A stretch of 64,000 nucleotides of DNA from Acidimicrobiaceae bacterium (GCA_020637235.1 JACJWG010000004.1:62001-126000), one strand, 5' to 3'. Positions 34,043 through 43,028 are shown, counted from the first letter of the stretch. Translations and numbers: made by a program. The notes: generated from the sequence alone by a model not told the origin.

Positions 34043-35358
34043 GGGCTGCCCGGCCGGGGAGCGTGCGCGCCGCGATCGCAGGTCGGCATCTCCGACGACT
34101 GCTCGCCCATCACGCGCTCGTCGCCACGGCGAAGTCCTCGGTGCCGGTCGCCGTCGCGCAGGCGGTGTACCAGCGGACGGGCTCGAGCGCCTGGGCGTCT
34201 GCCGTCGTGTCCGTCGGTCTGTTGCCGTACCTCGTGTTGTCGGGCTTCGCCGGGGTGCTCGCCGACCGGATCGACCGGGCTCGGCTGCTCCGGGCCAGCG
34301 CGACGAGCCAGGCGGTGCTGGCCGCAGCACTCGCGACCTGCCTGGCCGCCGGCGTCGCACCGGCACTCGTGATGCTGGTCGTCGCGTGTGCCGCCATCGC
34401 CGGCACGCCCGGTTACCCGGCGGTCGTGGCGCTCCTGCCGGCCACGGTGCACCGTCGCGACCTGGCGCCTGCCAACGTGGTGGTCAACACGGTGGAGGCA
34501 GGGGCCTGGGCGGCGGGGCCCGCCTGTGCCGGCGTCGCGCTCGTCGTGTGGTCGCCGCCGATCGCACTCGCGGGCTCGGCAGTTGCATTCGCCGTCGGCT
34601 CCCTCGTCGCACTGGGCCTGCCGCGTGCTGCGGTCCGCGCAGCGGCCGGCGGTGCGTCCGGTCGCGCCGACGCGCACGACGGCGCGGCCGAGACGGTGCT
34701 GCAAGCGTTCCGCGCAGGTGTCCGCACGGTGACCGGGTCGATCGGCGTCGCCGTACCGCTGGTGCTCGTGACGGTGGTGAACGCGATCGAGGGCGGCGCG
34801 ACGATCGGTCTGCTGTACGTGTCGGACTCCTTCGACAGCCCCGGCTCGACGTACGGGCTGCTGAAGGTCACCCTCGGCGTCGGCGGGCTGCTCGGACTGG
34901 TGTTCGCCAACCGTCTCACCACGATGCGGCGACCGGTCGTCGGTCTGACCGTGACGACGCTCGTGGGCGGCGTCCCGTTCGCGCTGCTCGCGATCGTCGG
35001 CGACCAGGTGATCGTGATGGTGCTCGTCGGTCTCGGCGGTCTCGGCTGCATGGTCACCGAGGTGGTGGCCCTCACCGTGATGCTCCGCCGTCTCCCCGAC
35101 GATCTGGTGGCACGAGCGTTCGGCCTGACCGAGTCGTTGCTCGTGGGATCGCACCTGGCCGGCACGATGCTCGTCCCGGTACTGGTCGGCACGCTGGGTC
35201 TCCGGGGGTCGTTGACCGTGGTCGGCGCAGCCTTCCCCCTGCTCGCCGTGCTCGCCGTGCTCACCTGCGCGCGCTGGTCGGCGGGCGGTGACAAGCTGGG
35301 CGGATGGCATCCCATCCCATCACCGGGTTCGACCTCGCCGAGGCGGACCGTCTCCTGA
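34039..35358 (+). CDS. Major facilitator superfamily transporter
   Basis: The 439-residue membrane protein has about 12 hydrophobic helices. The MFS cytoplasmic-loop signature is visible at GVLADRIDRARLLRASATSQ, and PGYPAVVALLPATVHRRDLA is typical of the enterobactin-exporter-like (MFS_3) group. It probably exports a small molecule or drug. GTG 34039 is chosen because it overlaps the small upstream ORF as GTGA; an ATG at 33970 in the same frame is less likely. The 3' end overlaps the nitroreductase gene by 55 bp. Confidence 0.85.
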   Translation: MRAARPGSVRAAIAGRHLRRLLAHHALVATAKSSVPVAVAQAVYQRTGSSAWASAVVSVGLLPYLVLSGFAGVLADRIDRARLLRASATSQAVLAAALATCLAAGVAPALVMLVVACAAIAGTPGYPAVVALLPATVHRRDLAPANVVVNTVEAGAWAAGPACAGVALVVWSPPIALAGSAVAFAVGSLVALGLPRAAVRAAAGGASGRADAHDGAAETVLQAFRAGVRTVTGSIGVAVPLVLVTVVNAIEGGATIGLLYVSDSFDSPGSTYGLLKVTLGVGGLLGLVFANRLTTMRRPVVGLTVTTLVGGVPFALLAIVGDQVIVMVLVGLGGLGCMVTEVVALTVMLRRLPDDLVARAFGLTESLLVGSHLAGTMLVPVLVGTLGLRGSLTVVGAAFPLLAVLAVLTCARWSAGGDKLGGWHPIPSPGSTSPRRTVS

Positions 35359-35969
35359 CGACGACGAAGCAGGTGCGCAAGCGACTCGACCTGTCGCGGC
35401 CGGTGCCGTACGGCGAGTTGCTCGAGTGCATCGAGATCGCCGGGCACGCTCCGATGGGCGGCAACCTCGAACGCAACCGCTGGATCATCGTCGACGATCC
35501 CGAGTCGAAGGCTCGGATCGCGGAGCGGTTCGCCGATGTCGGCCGGCCGTACCTGGCGGCGAACGCCGAGATCCGTGCCGACGACCGCAGCCAGAAGGTG
35601 ATCGACTCGGCGAGCTTCCTCGTCGACCACCTGGCGGAGGTGCCCGCGCTCGTGATCTCGCTGCGCCTCGACCGGCCGCCGCTCACACCCGACAGCCAGG
35701 GTGGCGCCGCTGCCTACTACGGCTCGGTGCTCCCCGGCGTGTGGAGCTTCCAGCTCGCCGCTCGTGCGCGCGGCATCGGCTCGGCGTGGACGACGTTCCA
35801 CCTCGAGCACGAGGCCGAGATCGCCGAACTGCTCGGGATTCCCGCGTCGGTGACCCAGGTGTGCCTGCTCGCCGTCGGGTACTACACCGGCGACTCGTTC
35901 TCGCCGGCGCCCCGCCGCCCGGCGAGCGAGGTCACCTACCTCAACCGCTGGAAGCAGCCCGTCGAGTAG
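35304..35969 (+). CDS. Nitroreductase family FMN oxidoreductase
   Basis: This 221-residue nitroreductase-fold protein has TTTKQVRKRLDLSRPVPYGEL at the start, the FMN-binding region ECIEIAGHAPMGGNLERNRW, and a C-terminal GIGSAWTTFHLEHEAEIAELL segment with LLAVGYYTGDSFSPAPRRP. Such proteins reduce nitro groups, quinones or flavins with NAD(P)H. It begins inside the MFS coding sequence, so the two are probably co-expressed, possibly as a modification-export pair. A strong palindrome follows its stop. Confidence 0.88.
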   Translation: MASHPITGFDLAEADRLLTTTKQVRKRLDLSRPVPYGELLECIEIAGHAPMGGNLERNRWIIVDDPESKARIAERFADVGRPYLAANAEIRADDRSQKVIDSASFLVDHLAEVPALVISLRLDRPPLTPDSQGGAAAYYGSVLPGVWSFQLAARARGIGSAWTTFHLEHEAEIAELLGIPASVTQVCLLAVGYYTGDSFSPAPRRPASEVTYLNRWKQPVE

Positions 35970-35982
35970 CCCTCCCCTTCCG

Positions 35983-36033
35983 CGTTCTGGTCGCGCATGT
36001 TCACGCCAGGCGTGATGATGCGCGACCAGAACG
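35983..36033. terminator. 51-bp palindrome (copy 1) at a convergent boundary
   Basis: CGTTCTGGTCGCGCAT (35983-35998) pairs perfectly with 36018-36033. The 19-nt middle holds a second palindrome (TCACGCC, A, GGCGTGA). The element sits between the nitroreductase and carotenoid-oxygenase stops. No T-run is present. It probably works as a bidirectional terminator or RNA-stabilising hairpin. The same outer arms recur at 41903-41951. Confidence 0.75.
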
Positions 36034-36044
36034 TGTGGAGCGGA

Positions 36045-37718
36045 TCATGCGAGCGTGGCGGCCACCTCGTCGACGGCTCGGCGCAGGTGATCGGGAAGTG
36101 CCGCGACGGCGTCGGGGTCGAGGTCGTCGCGGAAGCGCAACCGGTCGGCGTCGGCGCAGGGCACCGCACGCGGCATCCACACCGAGTGCAACATGAACGG
36201 CACCCGGTCGCGGTTCGGCCCGGCGAGCACGGCCACCGGTCCGCGGCCGACGTCGGCGGCGTCGAAGCACTCGACCCGGAAACCGTCGTCGCTGATCACC
36301 GGCACGACCACCCAGCCGTCGCCGCCACCGGGCGTGCCGCCCTCGCGCGGGACGAAGATCGGCGACGAGGGGAAGTCGCCGAGCGACGGGTAGGTGTACG
36401 TCGCGTGCAGGTCGAGGCCGCCGCGCCGGAACGTCGCCAGCGTGGCCGGCTGCTCGTCGCCGGCCACGGCGCGCTCGTCGATGCGGTCGCGGTACACGTC
36501 GAGGACGCGGCGCGACAGCGCGCCCGGCCGGCGCCCCTGGAACACCACGTGGTGGTGTGAGGGCGCGATCCGTCCCGGCAGGCTCCAGTCCATCGCCGAC
36601 AGTTGCAGGTTCCACGTCCAGTCGTGGCGCGACGACGCCTGCACCGTCCCGCGATCGGCACCCGGCCGGAACACGATCTCGCTCACCGTCTGCGCGCTCA
36701 TCGCCATCTGGTACATGCCCACGTACGCAGGGTTCAGAGCGTTGCCGTGTGCGTCGACGTCGCCCGGCTTCAACCGACACGCGAGATCGGTGAGGTCCAT
36801 GTGCTCGAACAGCACGCGGATACCGTCGGTGTCGTCCCAGTCGGCGTAGTAGTGGCCGGTGGTCGGGCCGAACACGGCTCGCTCGTACGCGACCTCGCCG
36901 CCGGTGGGGGTGGCGTCGAGCGCGTCCTTGCGCACGAGGTACACCGGCACCTCGGTGTCGATCTGCACCGAGCGGTCGCCACCCATGATCTCGCCGAAGT
37001 CGGCCTTGAAGTTGCCGGAATCGGCGAGGACCAACCAGTGGCGGGTCTGGGTGATGGTGTGCATGCTGCCGGCCACCGCGGCGCCCGGCAGCCGCCAGGT
37101 GCGCACGGCGGCGCCGGTGCCGTCGTAGCGCACCACCGTGGGCTCGAGGCCGGCGGTGCCGAGCGCGAGCTTCACCGTCCACATGCACCCGCGCTCGGGG
37201 TCGACGATCGGGTGGGCGGTGCTGAACACCTGCGGCAGCACGTTGCGGCCGTTGCCGAACGAGTCGCCGCCCCACGACCGCGCCGAGCCCACCTCGGCGA
37301 CGAAGCCGAGCGACACCGGGTCGATCTCGACGGGCCGGCCGACGTCCCACGTGGCGAACAGCCGATCGCCCCACGGCAGCGGGGCGGTGTTCACCATGTT
37401 GGCGTGACCGAACGCCGATTCGAGGCCGAGCACGCCGCCGTGGAACGCGTCGGGGTGCAGATCGTGCAACCGCTGGACCGGGGTGTCGATCGTGCGGACG
37501 CGCAGGGCGAAGCGGTCGGCGGCGGCGCCGAACGTGCCGGGCCGGAGCGACAGCCGTGCCATCGCCCCGAACCCGAACAGCTGGAACGTGAGCCGCGGAT
37601 CGACGACGGGCGCGCTGACGAACATCTCGCCGTGCATCCCGTCGGGCCACGCACCGTGCACGACCTGCAGATCGAGGTCGGACCACGTGGCGGTCAGGAG
37701 CGTCTCGGGCAGCGGCAT
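36045..37718 (-). CDS. Carotenoid oxygenase (RPE65/CCD family)
   Basis: The 557-residue Fe(II) seven-bladed propeller enzyme cleaves carotenoids or related apocarotenoids/stilbenes at a double bond. Candidate iron-ligand His residues are in STAHPIVDPERG, GSMHTITQTRHW, LFEHMDLTD and MLHSVWMPRA, spaced as in the family. ATG 37718 (MPLPETLLTATW) leaves 70 bp for divergent promoters; ATG 37757 is an alternative. It faces a small membrane protein gene. Its carotenoid substrate is not indicated locally. Confidence 0.88.
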   Translation of the reverse strand: MPLPETLLTATWSDLDLQVVHGAWPDGMHGEMFVSAPVVDPRLTFQLFGFGAMARLSLRPGTFGAAADRFALRVRTIDTPVQRLHDLHPDAFHGGVLGLESAFGHANMVNTAPLPWGDRLFATWDVGRPVEIDPVSLGFVAEVGSARSWGGDSFGNGRNVLPQVFSTAHPIVDPERGCMWTVKLALGTAGLEPTVVRYDGTGAAVRTWRLPGAAVAGSMHTITQTRHWLVLADSGNFKADFGEIMGGDRSVQIDTEVPVYLVRKDALDATPTGGEVAYERAVFGPTTGHYYADWDDTDGIRVLFEHMDLTDLACRLKPGDVDAHGNALNPAYVGMYQMAMSAQTVSEIVFRPGADRGTVQASSRHDWTWNLQLSAMDWSLPGRIAPSHHHVVFQGRRPGALSRRVLDVYRDRIDERAVAGDEQPATLATFRRGGLDLHATYTYPSLGDFPSSPIFVPREGGTPGGGDGWVVVPVISDDGFRVECFDAADVGRGPVAVLAGPNRDRVPFMLHSVWMPRAVPCADADRLRFRDDLDPDAVAALPDHLRRAVDEVAATLA

Positions 37719-37788
37719 GGCCGGAATGTAGACGTCGGATGAATCCGGGTGAGGCATGGAACGTGCGTGAGATGGGAAGAGGAACACC

Positions 37789-38157
37789 ATGACGACCGTT
37801 CACGGACACGACACGCCGACGGACTCGAACGACCGCGCCGCCGGCGCCGTCCCCGAGGCCAATCGACCCGGACACCACCCCGAGACCGATCAGGACAAGC
37901 CGTTCGACAAGTTCGCCGAGCGGGCCGAACGCGAGGCCCGACAGGTGCGCGAGCAGGCGTCCGGTTCGTCGGTCGGACGAACCGTGCTCGCAGCACTGGG
38001 GGTACTCGCCCTCGCCTGGGTGACGACCGCGCTGCTGCGCCGGCACCGGGCCGGCCGTGCCGAGCGGCACGAGGCGCACCTCGAGCACCTCGTGCACACC
38101 GTGAAGGACTCCGTCGCCGACACCGTCGACAGTGTGAAGGAGTGGCTTCCGGGCTGA
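37789..38157 (+). CDS. Small single-pass membrane protein, unidentified
   Basis: The 122-residue protein has a hydrophilic, charged first half (KFAERAEREARQVREQASG), one transmembrane helix (TVLAALGVLALAWVTTALL) and a short amphipathic tail rich in His, Val and Asp (HLEHLVHTVKDSVADTVDSV). AGAGGA precedes the ATG. It is divergent from the carotenoid oxygenase and lies 100 bp before the ABC operon. I do not recognise the family. Confidence 0.65.
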   Translation: MTTVHGHDTPTDSNDRAAGAVPEANRPGHHPETDQDKPFDKFAERAEREARQVREQASGSSVGRTVLAALGVLALAWVTTALLRRHRAGRAERHEAHLEHLVHTVKDSVADTVDSVKEWLPG

Positions 38158-38257
38158 CGGTGGCGCACCGGCACGTCGCAGAACCATCCGTTCGGAGGAG
38201 GCGTGATCATCTCGCGGGCGGACCCCTACGACCTGCCGGGGCGGTCATACTCGTGAC

Positions 38258-39262
38258 GTGCCGCCGATCCTCGAGACCACCGGACTGGTGATGGAGTTCC
38301 CGGGCACCCGGGCGCTCGACCAGCTCGATCTGGCCATCCCGTCCGGTGTGACGGGGCTCGTCGGCGCCAACGGTGCGGGGAAGACCACACTCATCTCGCT
38401 GATCCTCGGGCTGCTGCGGCCCACCGCCGGCACGATCCGGGTGCTCGGTCTCGATCCGGGACCGCAGGGCCCCGAGCTGCGCGCTCGCATCGGGTACGGC
38501 CCCGAGCGCAACGTGTTCCCCGACGACCTGCGTGCGTACGACTTCGTCCGCCACCTCGCCGAGGTGAAGGGCCTGCCCCGCGACGAGGCCCGCAGCCGAG
38601 CGAGCGACTCGCTGTATCTGGTGGGCCTCGGCGAGGAGCGTTTCCGTGCGCTCGGCACGATGTCGACCGGTCAGCGCCAGCGGGTGAAGCTCGCCCAGGC
38701 GATCGCGGCCGATCCGAGCCTCATCCTCCTCGACGAGCCGACCGACGGCCTCGATCCGGTGCAGCGCGACTCGATGCTGCAGCTGATCGTGCAGGTGCAT
38801 CGCGACTTCGGCATCGACGTCGTGCTCTCGTCGCACCTGCTGGAAGAAGTGGAGCGCATCTGCGACCACGTCGTCGCGCTCGACCACGGCACCCTCGTCG
38901 CGCAGGGCGCGATCGACGACCTGGTCGGCACATCCGGCGGCGTGGAGCTCGAGCTCGTCGAGACCGACGACCTGCCAGGGGCGATCGACTCGGTTGCCGC
39001 GACGCTCGTCGCGCAGGGCGTGGCGGTCCAGCGGCGCGGGGCGGTGCTGCACGCGTCGGGGCATGCCGACGAGCACCTGCTCGACCTCGCCACGGCTGCG
39101 GTCGCCGGCTCGGGCGCCCGGTTGCGACGCCTGGCCCAGAGCCGGCGCAGCCTCGACGAGCTGTTCCACGAGGCTGACGACGCCGGCGACGCTGACGACG
39201 CCGGCGACGCCGGCGACGCCGGCGACGGGGAGATGTCCGACGATCCGGCGGGTGGACGATGA
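38258..39262 (+). CDS. ABC transporter ATP-binding protein 1
   Basis: This 334-residue ATPase has Walker A GANGAGKTT, signature MSTGQRQRVKLAQAI, Walker B LILLDEPTDGLDPVQ and switch His in LSSHLLEEV. It belongs to the ABC-2 type export class (CcmA-like). The C-terminus carries an acidic run of Asp-Ala-Gly-Asp repeats (about 305-323) encoded by 9-bp DNA repeats. The gene begins a four-gene operon in which every junction is an ATGA overlap, and pairs with the permease that follows. Confidence 0.92.
   Translation: MPPILETTGLVMEFPGTRALDQLDLAIPSGVTGLVGANGAGKTTLISLILGLLRPTAGTIRVLGLDPGPQGPELRARIGYGPERNVFPDDLRAYDFVRHLAEVKGLPRDEARSRASDSLYLVGLGEERFRALGTMSTGQRQRVKLAQAIAADPSLILLDEPTDGLDPVQRDSMLQLIVQVHRDFGIDVVLSSHLLEEVERICDHVVALDHGTLVAQGAIDDLVGTSGGVELELVETDDLPGAIDSVAATLVAQGVAVQRRGAVLHASGHADEHLLDLATAAVAGSGARLRRLAQSRRSLDELFHEADDAGDADDAGDAGDAGDGEMSDDPAGGR
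39176..39227 (+). repeat. 9-bp coding microsatellite (GACGCCGGC units)
   Basis: Successive GACGCCGGC/GACGCTGAC units encode Asp-Ala-Gly/Asp-Ala-Asp at the C-terminus of ABC ATPase 1, just before its stop. Such in-frame repeats can expand or contract by slippage and vary the acidic tail length between strains. Confidence 0.8.
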
Positions 39263-40143
39263 GCGAACCGGCGGCAGCGGGCCGCAACGACGCACGGATC
39301 GTCGCTCGCGGCTTCGCTCGCTACGACGGCGCTCGGTCGGGCGTGCCGGGCGCGATCCGCAGCGTCGCGTGGCAGAGCATCCGCGCCACCCTCGGCATCG
39401 GGCGGATGGCTCGCCACAAGGTGTTCCCGGCGATCTCGGTCGCGATCGCGTACGTGCCGGCGATCGTCTTCGTCGGCATCTCGGTGCTGTTGCCCGAGGA
39501 GATCGCCGGCGAGGTGGTCGACTACCCGGGGTACTACGGGTTCATCACCGCCGCGATCGTGCTGTTCGGCGCGCTGGTGGCACCCGAGGTACTGGTCGGC
39601 GACCGCCGCAACGGGATGCTCGCGCTGTACCTGTCCACCCCGCTGCACCGCGGCACGTATCTCGCTGCGAAGGCGATGGCCGCGCTGTCGATGCTGCTGC
39701 TCGTGACGCTCGGTCCGCCCCTGCTCGTGCTGTTCGGCTACACCTTCGCCGACGTCGGTCCCGACGGGGTCGACGGCTGGCTCGGCGTGCTCGGCCGCAT
39801 CCTCGGGTCGGGGCTCGCGGTCGCCGTGGTGCTCGGATCGGTGTCGATGGGGGTGTCGTGCCTCACCAACCGGCGTGCATTCGCCGCGACCGCGATGGTG
39901 CTGCTCGTGCTCGCCACGCCGGCCCTCGGCGGCGCGCTCGTGGACGGGGCCGGCCTGTCGCCGTACTGGCGCCTGGTCGACGTGTTCTCGATGCCGTTCG
40001 AGCTGGTGTACCGCATCTACGGTGAGCGCGGGAACTTCCCCGAACTCGCCACCTCGGCGGTCGCCGGCGTGTGCCTCGCCTGGACGCTCGCCGGGCTCGG
40101 CACCGTCGCCTGGCGCTACCGGAGCCTGGTGATCGCCCGATGA
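39259..40143 (+). CDS. ABC-2 type permease 1
   Basis: The 294-residue protein has about six transmembrane segments (AISVAIAYVPAIVFVGISVLL, GFITAAIVLFGALVAPEVLV, MLLLVTLGPPLLVLFGYTF) and the LVGDRRNGMLALYLSTPL loop typical of ABC-2 export permeases. It overlaps both neighbouring ATPase genes by four bases and probably pairs with ATPase 1. The cargo is unknown. Confidence 0.88.
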   Translation: MSEPAAAGRNDARIVARGFARYDGARSGVPGAIRSVAWQSIRATLGIGRMARHKVFPAISVAIAYVPAIVFVGISVLLPEEIAGEVVDYPGYYGFITAAIVLFGALVAPEVLVGDRRNGMLALYLSTPLHRGTYLAAKAMAALSMLLLVTLGPPLLVLFGYTFADVGPDGVDGWLGVLGRILGSGLAVAVVLGSVSMGVSCLTNRRAFAATAMVLLVLATPALGGALVDGAGLSPYWRLVDVFSMPFELVYRIYGERGNFPELATSAVAGVCLAWTLAGLGTVAWRYRSLVIAR

Positions 40144-41048
40144 TCGAGGTGCACGAGGTGTCGAAGTTCTTCGGCAACGTGGTCGCCGTGTCCGACGTGA
40201 GCTGCACGATCGAGCCGGGCGTCACGGCCCTGCTCGGTCCGAACGGCGCCGGGAAGTCGACGCTGTTCCGCATGCTGTGCGGGCTCACCCCGCCGTCTCG
40301 CGGCACGCTGCGTGTGCTCGGCGCCGACCCGCGTCGCGACCGCGACGTGCGCGGTCGTATCGGCCTGGTACCCCAGCAGGACGCGCTGTTCGACCACTTG
40401 TCGGCGGTCGAGTTCGTCACGGTGGCCGCGGCGAGCCATGCGATGGCCGACCCGGCAGCGGTGGCGGCTCGTGCCCTCGGTGTCGTCGACCTCGACCCGA
40501 ACAACCCGAAACGGGTCGGCGCCTACTCGAAGGGCATGCGCCAGCGCGTGAAGGTGGCCGCCGCACTGGTGAACGATCCCGAGGTGCTCATCCTCGACGA
40601 GCCGCTCACCGGGCTCGACCCGGTGCAGCGCCGGCGGATGACCGCGCTGTTCCACCGGCTCGGCGACGACGGGCGCACGGTGCTCGTGTCGAGCCATGTG
40701 CTCGACGAGGTGGCCAGGCTCGGCTCGCGGGTGCTGGTGATCGCACAGGGTCGTCTCGCCGCCACCGGCGACTACCGCGATCTGCGCGAGCTGATGGACG
40801 ACCGGCCACACCGGGTGCGGATCACGGCGTCCGACGCCCGGCGGTTGGCCACCCGCCTGGTGGCCGACGGACTGATCGTCGCGCTGTCGCTCGACGAGCG
40901 GCACCTGGTGGTCGACACGCTCGACGTCGACGCGCTCGGCCGCCGGATCGCTCCGCTCGCGATCGAGCTCGGCGTCCGCCTGTTCGAGGTCGCCCCGCTC
41001 GACGAGGACCTCGAGTCGGTCTTCCGCTACCTCGTGGAGCGCCGATGA
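40140..41048 (+). CDS. ABC transporter ATP-binding protein 2
   Basis: This 302-residue ATPase has Walker A GPNGAGKST, signature YSKGMRQRVKVAAAL, Walker B VLILDEPLTGLDPVQ and switch His in VSSHVLDEV. It resembles ATPase 1 in class but lacks the acidic repeat tail, so the two are diverged paralogues rather than a fresh duplication. The start is the ATGA overlap at 40140. It pairs with the permease that follows. Confidence 0.92.
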   Translation: MIEVHEVSKFFGNVVAVSDVSCTIEPGVTALLGPNGAGKSTLFRMLCGLTPPSRGTLRVLGADPRRDRDVRGRIGLVPQQDALFDHLSAVEFVTVAAASHAMADPAAVAARALGVVDLDPNNPKRVGAYSKGMRQRVKVAAALVNDPEVLILDEPLTGLDPVQRRRMTALFHRLGDDGRTVLVSSHVLDEVARLGSRVLVIAQGRLAATGDYRDLRELMDDRPHRVRITASDARRLATRLVADGLIVALSLDERHLVVDTLDVDALGRRIAPLAIELGVRLFEVAPLDEDLESVFRYLVERR

Positions 41049-41887
41049 ACGCCCTGCCCCCGCCGAGCGGCCCGCCGATGGGGCCGGCCGACCCGGCCAA
41101 CCCGGTCCGCCCGGGCCCGGTGCCCCCGAGGCCGGCGCCGTCCGGTTCACCGTCGCCCGGACGTCACGTGGGCCGATGGGCGGCGACCGCGCTCGTGTAC
41201 CGGGTGGTGCGGCGACAGCTGTTCAGCCGCGGCCGGCTGCTCGCGCTCGGACTGCTCGCGCTGCTGGTGCCCGTCGCGGCGGCGGCGCTCGGTGCGAACG
41301 ACTCGGCGTCGGTGCGCGACGGGGTGGGCCTCATCGCCAACCTCGGGTTCGCCGTGGTCGTGCCGATCATCTCGCTCGTGTTCGGTACCGCGGCGATCGG
41401 CGACCTGCGCGAGGACAAGACGCTCGTGTACCTGTGGTTGCGCCCGCTCGACCGATGGCCGATCGCCCTCGGCGCATGGCTCGCCGCGCTCACCATCGTC
41501 GCCCCGCTGTCGTTGGTGCCGGTGGTGGTGGCGGCAGCGCTCACCGGCGCGGGCAACGGCCTGGTGGGCGCGACGTTGCTCGCCGGTGTGGTGGCCGTCG
41601 CCGCGTACCTGGCGGTGTTCACCCTGTTCGGCACCGTGTTCCGCCGGGCGACGGTGTGGGGGCTCGCGTACATCCTCATCTGGGAGGGGTTCATCGCCTC
41701 GGGCGGCACCGGCGTCGCCCGGTTCGCGCTGCGCAGCTACACCCGTGCGGTGCTGCGCGAGATCACCGACGTCCGCCTGCGCCTCGCGGATCACTCGCTC
41801 GTGGTGGGTGTGGTGGTGCCGCTGGTGGTGGCGGTGGCGTTCCTGGCACTCACCGCTCGGCGCCTCGGTCGCCTCGACGTCGACTGA
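41045..41887 (+). CDS. ABC-2 type permease 2
   Basis: The 280-residue protein starts with a Pro-rich cytoplasmic tail (about residues 1-40) followed by about six hydrophobic segments (LLALGLLALLVPVAAAALG, VVVPIISLVFGTAAIGDLRE, LVGATLLAGVVAVAAYLAVF). The DLREDKTLVYLWLRPLDRW motif marks an ABC-2 permease. It is the last gene of the operon; a conserved palindrome follows the stop. The two ATPase/permease pairs may form one four-component exporter or two parallel ones. Confidence 0.87.
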   Translation: MNALPPPSGPPMGPADPANPVRPGPVPPRPAPSGSPSPGRHVGRWAATALVYRVVRRQLFSRGRLLALGLLALLVPVAAAALGANDSASVRDGVGLIANLGFAVVVPIISLVFGTAAIGDLREDKTLVYLWLRPLDRWPIALGAWLAALTIVAPLSLVPVVVAAALTGAGNGLVGATLLAGVVAVAAYLAVFTLFGTVFRRATVWGLAYILIWEGFIASGGTGVARFALRSYTRAVLREITDVRLRLADHSLVVGVVVPLVVAVAFLALTARRLGRLDVD

Positions 41888-41902
41888 TTCCCACCGCCCC
41901 CA

Positions 41903-41953
41903 CGTTCTGGTCGCGCATCGTGGCGCTCAGCGTGAGAATGCGCGACCAGAAGG
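41903..41953. terminator. 51-bp palindrome (copy 2) at a convergent boundary
   Basis: The left arm CGTTCTGGTCGCGCAT (41903-41918) is identical to copy 1. The right arm ATGCGCGACCAGAA (41938-41951) pairs over 14 bp. The spacer is again 19 nt and contains a degenerate inner palindrome. It separates the ABC operon from the convergent epimerase gene, so it has the same context as copy 1. Confidence 0.75.
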
Positions 41954-41954
41954 G

Positions 41955-43028
41955 TCAGGAGGCGTGGCGGTGCGGGGTCACGCCGGCGACCGCGATCAGC
42001 GACTCGACGCAGTCGCGGATCGAGTCGTCGAGCGGCCGGAACTCGATCGGCACCACCGACCGGATCCGGTCGTTGCGCAACTCGAGGCCCGCCCAGATCG
42101 AACGGAACTCCGCCTCGCGCGCCCGGTGGCGCTCGGGCGTGTCGTCGGCGATCGGGCCGGGGTCGTGGCGCAGCTCGGGCAGCACCCGGTCGATCGTCGC
42201 CACCACGTCGGCGTAGTCGCGTCGCTCGGTCGACCACGCGATGTAGCGTTCGCCGTTGGTCACCCGGTCGCTCTCGATCAAGCCGGCGTGGCACGCGGCG
42301 TCGTCGCGCACGTCGACCGTCATCCACGGTCGGTAGGGACCCGTGCCCTGGAAGATGCGGCAGCGGCCGCGCAGCATCTGCTCGATCAGGTGCTGCCACG
42401 GTCCGCCCGACGCCTGGTGCGCCGACTGGATCGGGCCGACGTTGTCGGCGGGGCACACCGTGATCGCATCCCACCCGGTGGCGCTGGCGGCAGCTGCATC
42501 GGCGAAGGCGCGCTGAGCGATCACCTTGCCGATCGAGTAGCCCTGGCCGCGCTCGGGTGTGCGCTTCGGGTTCGACTCGTCGGGGTAGCGGTCCTCGTCG
42601 CACACCGGCCGCCGCACGAGCTCGGTGATGTCGGCCTCCGAGATCACCGCAGCGACGCTCGAGGTGACCACCACGCGGCGCACGCTGCCCGACCGCTCGA
42701 CGCTCGCGACGATGTGATCGCACGTTCGCTGCACGTACTCGGCATCGTCGTAGGTGCTGACGTGCGACACGTGCGCCACGCCGTCGCAGCCGCGGAACAC
42801 GTCGTCGAAACAGCCGGGTCGGTCGAGGTCGGCCTCGTGCAGCGTCAGCCGTCCCGACGCATGCGGGTGCATCGCCCGCAGGAACCCGACCTTGGTGTCG
42901 TCGCTCGCGTCGCGTACACAGGCACGCACGCGATGGCCACGGTCGAGCAGGTCGCGCACCACCCATCCGCCGATGAACCCGGCGGCGCCGGTGACCGCGA
43001 TCGTCGAGTGCTGTGGGACTGCCGTCAC
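41955..43028 (-). CDS. NAD-dependent epimerase/dihydroflavonol-reductase-like protein
   Basis: This is a 357-residue extended short-chain dehydrogenase. The nucleotide motif is IAVTGAAGFIGGWVVRDLL (GxxGxxG), the active-site region is VVVTSSVAAV, and Y-x3-K appears as GYSIGKVIAQ. It ends in a substrate-binding C-terminal half (HLIEQMLRGRCRIFQG). It probably reduces or epimerises a carbonyl/sugar-like substrate. The start is GTG at 43028. It follows the TauE gene in the same direction after a 60-bp gap and may belong to the same catabolic unit. Confidence 0.85.
   Translation of the reverse strand: MTAVPQHSTIAVTGAAGFIGGWVVRDLLDRGHRVRACVRDASDDTKVGFLRAMHPHASGRLTLHEADLDRPGCFDDVFRGCDGVAHVSHVSTYDDAEYVQRTCDHIVASVERSGSVRRVVVTSSVAAVISEADITELVRRPVCDEDRYPDESNPKRTPERGQGYSIGKVIAQRAFADAAAASATGWDAITVCPADNVGPIQSAHQASGGPWQHLIEQMLRGRCRIFQGTGPYRPWMTVDVRDDAACHAGLIESDRVTNGERYIAWSTERRDYADVVATIDRVLPELRHDPGPIADDTPERHRAREAEFRSIWAGLELRNDRIRSVVPIEFRPLDDSIRDCVESLIAVAGVTPHRHAS

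Noticed and set aside
32134..35310. 1058-codon open frame on the minus strand
   Set aside because: It lies antisense across the SARP regulator and MFS gene and its translation is Arg/His/Gln-rich without any family pattern. It is a composition artefact.
35983..36033. Phage or integron attachment site
   Set aside because: No integrase, tRNA or cassette genes are nearby. Both copies lie neatly between convergent stops, which fits a terminator or REP-like element better.
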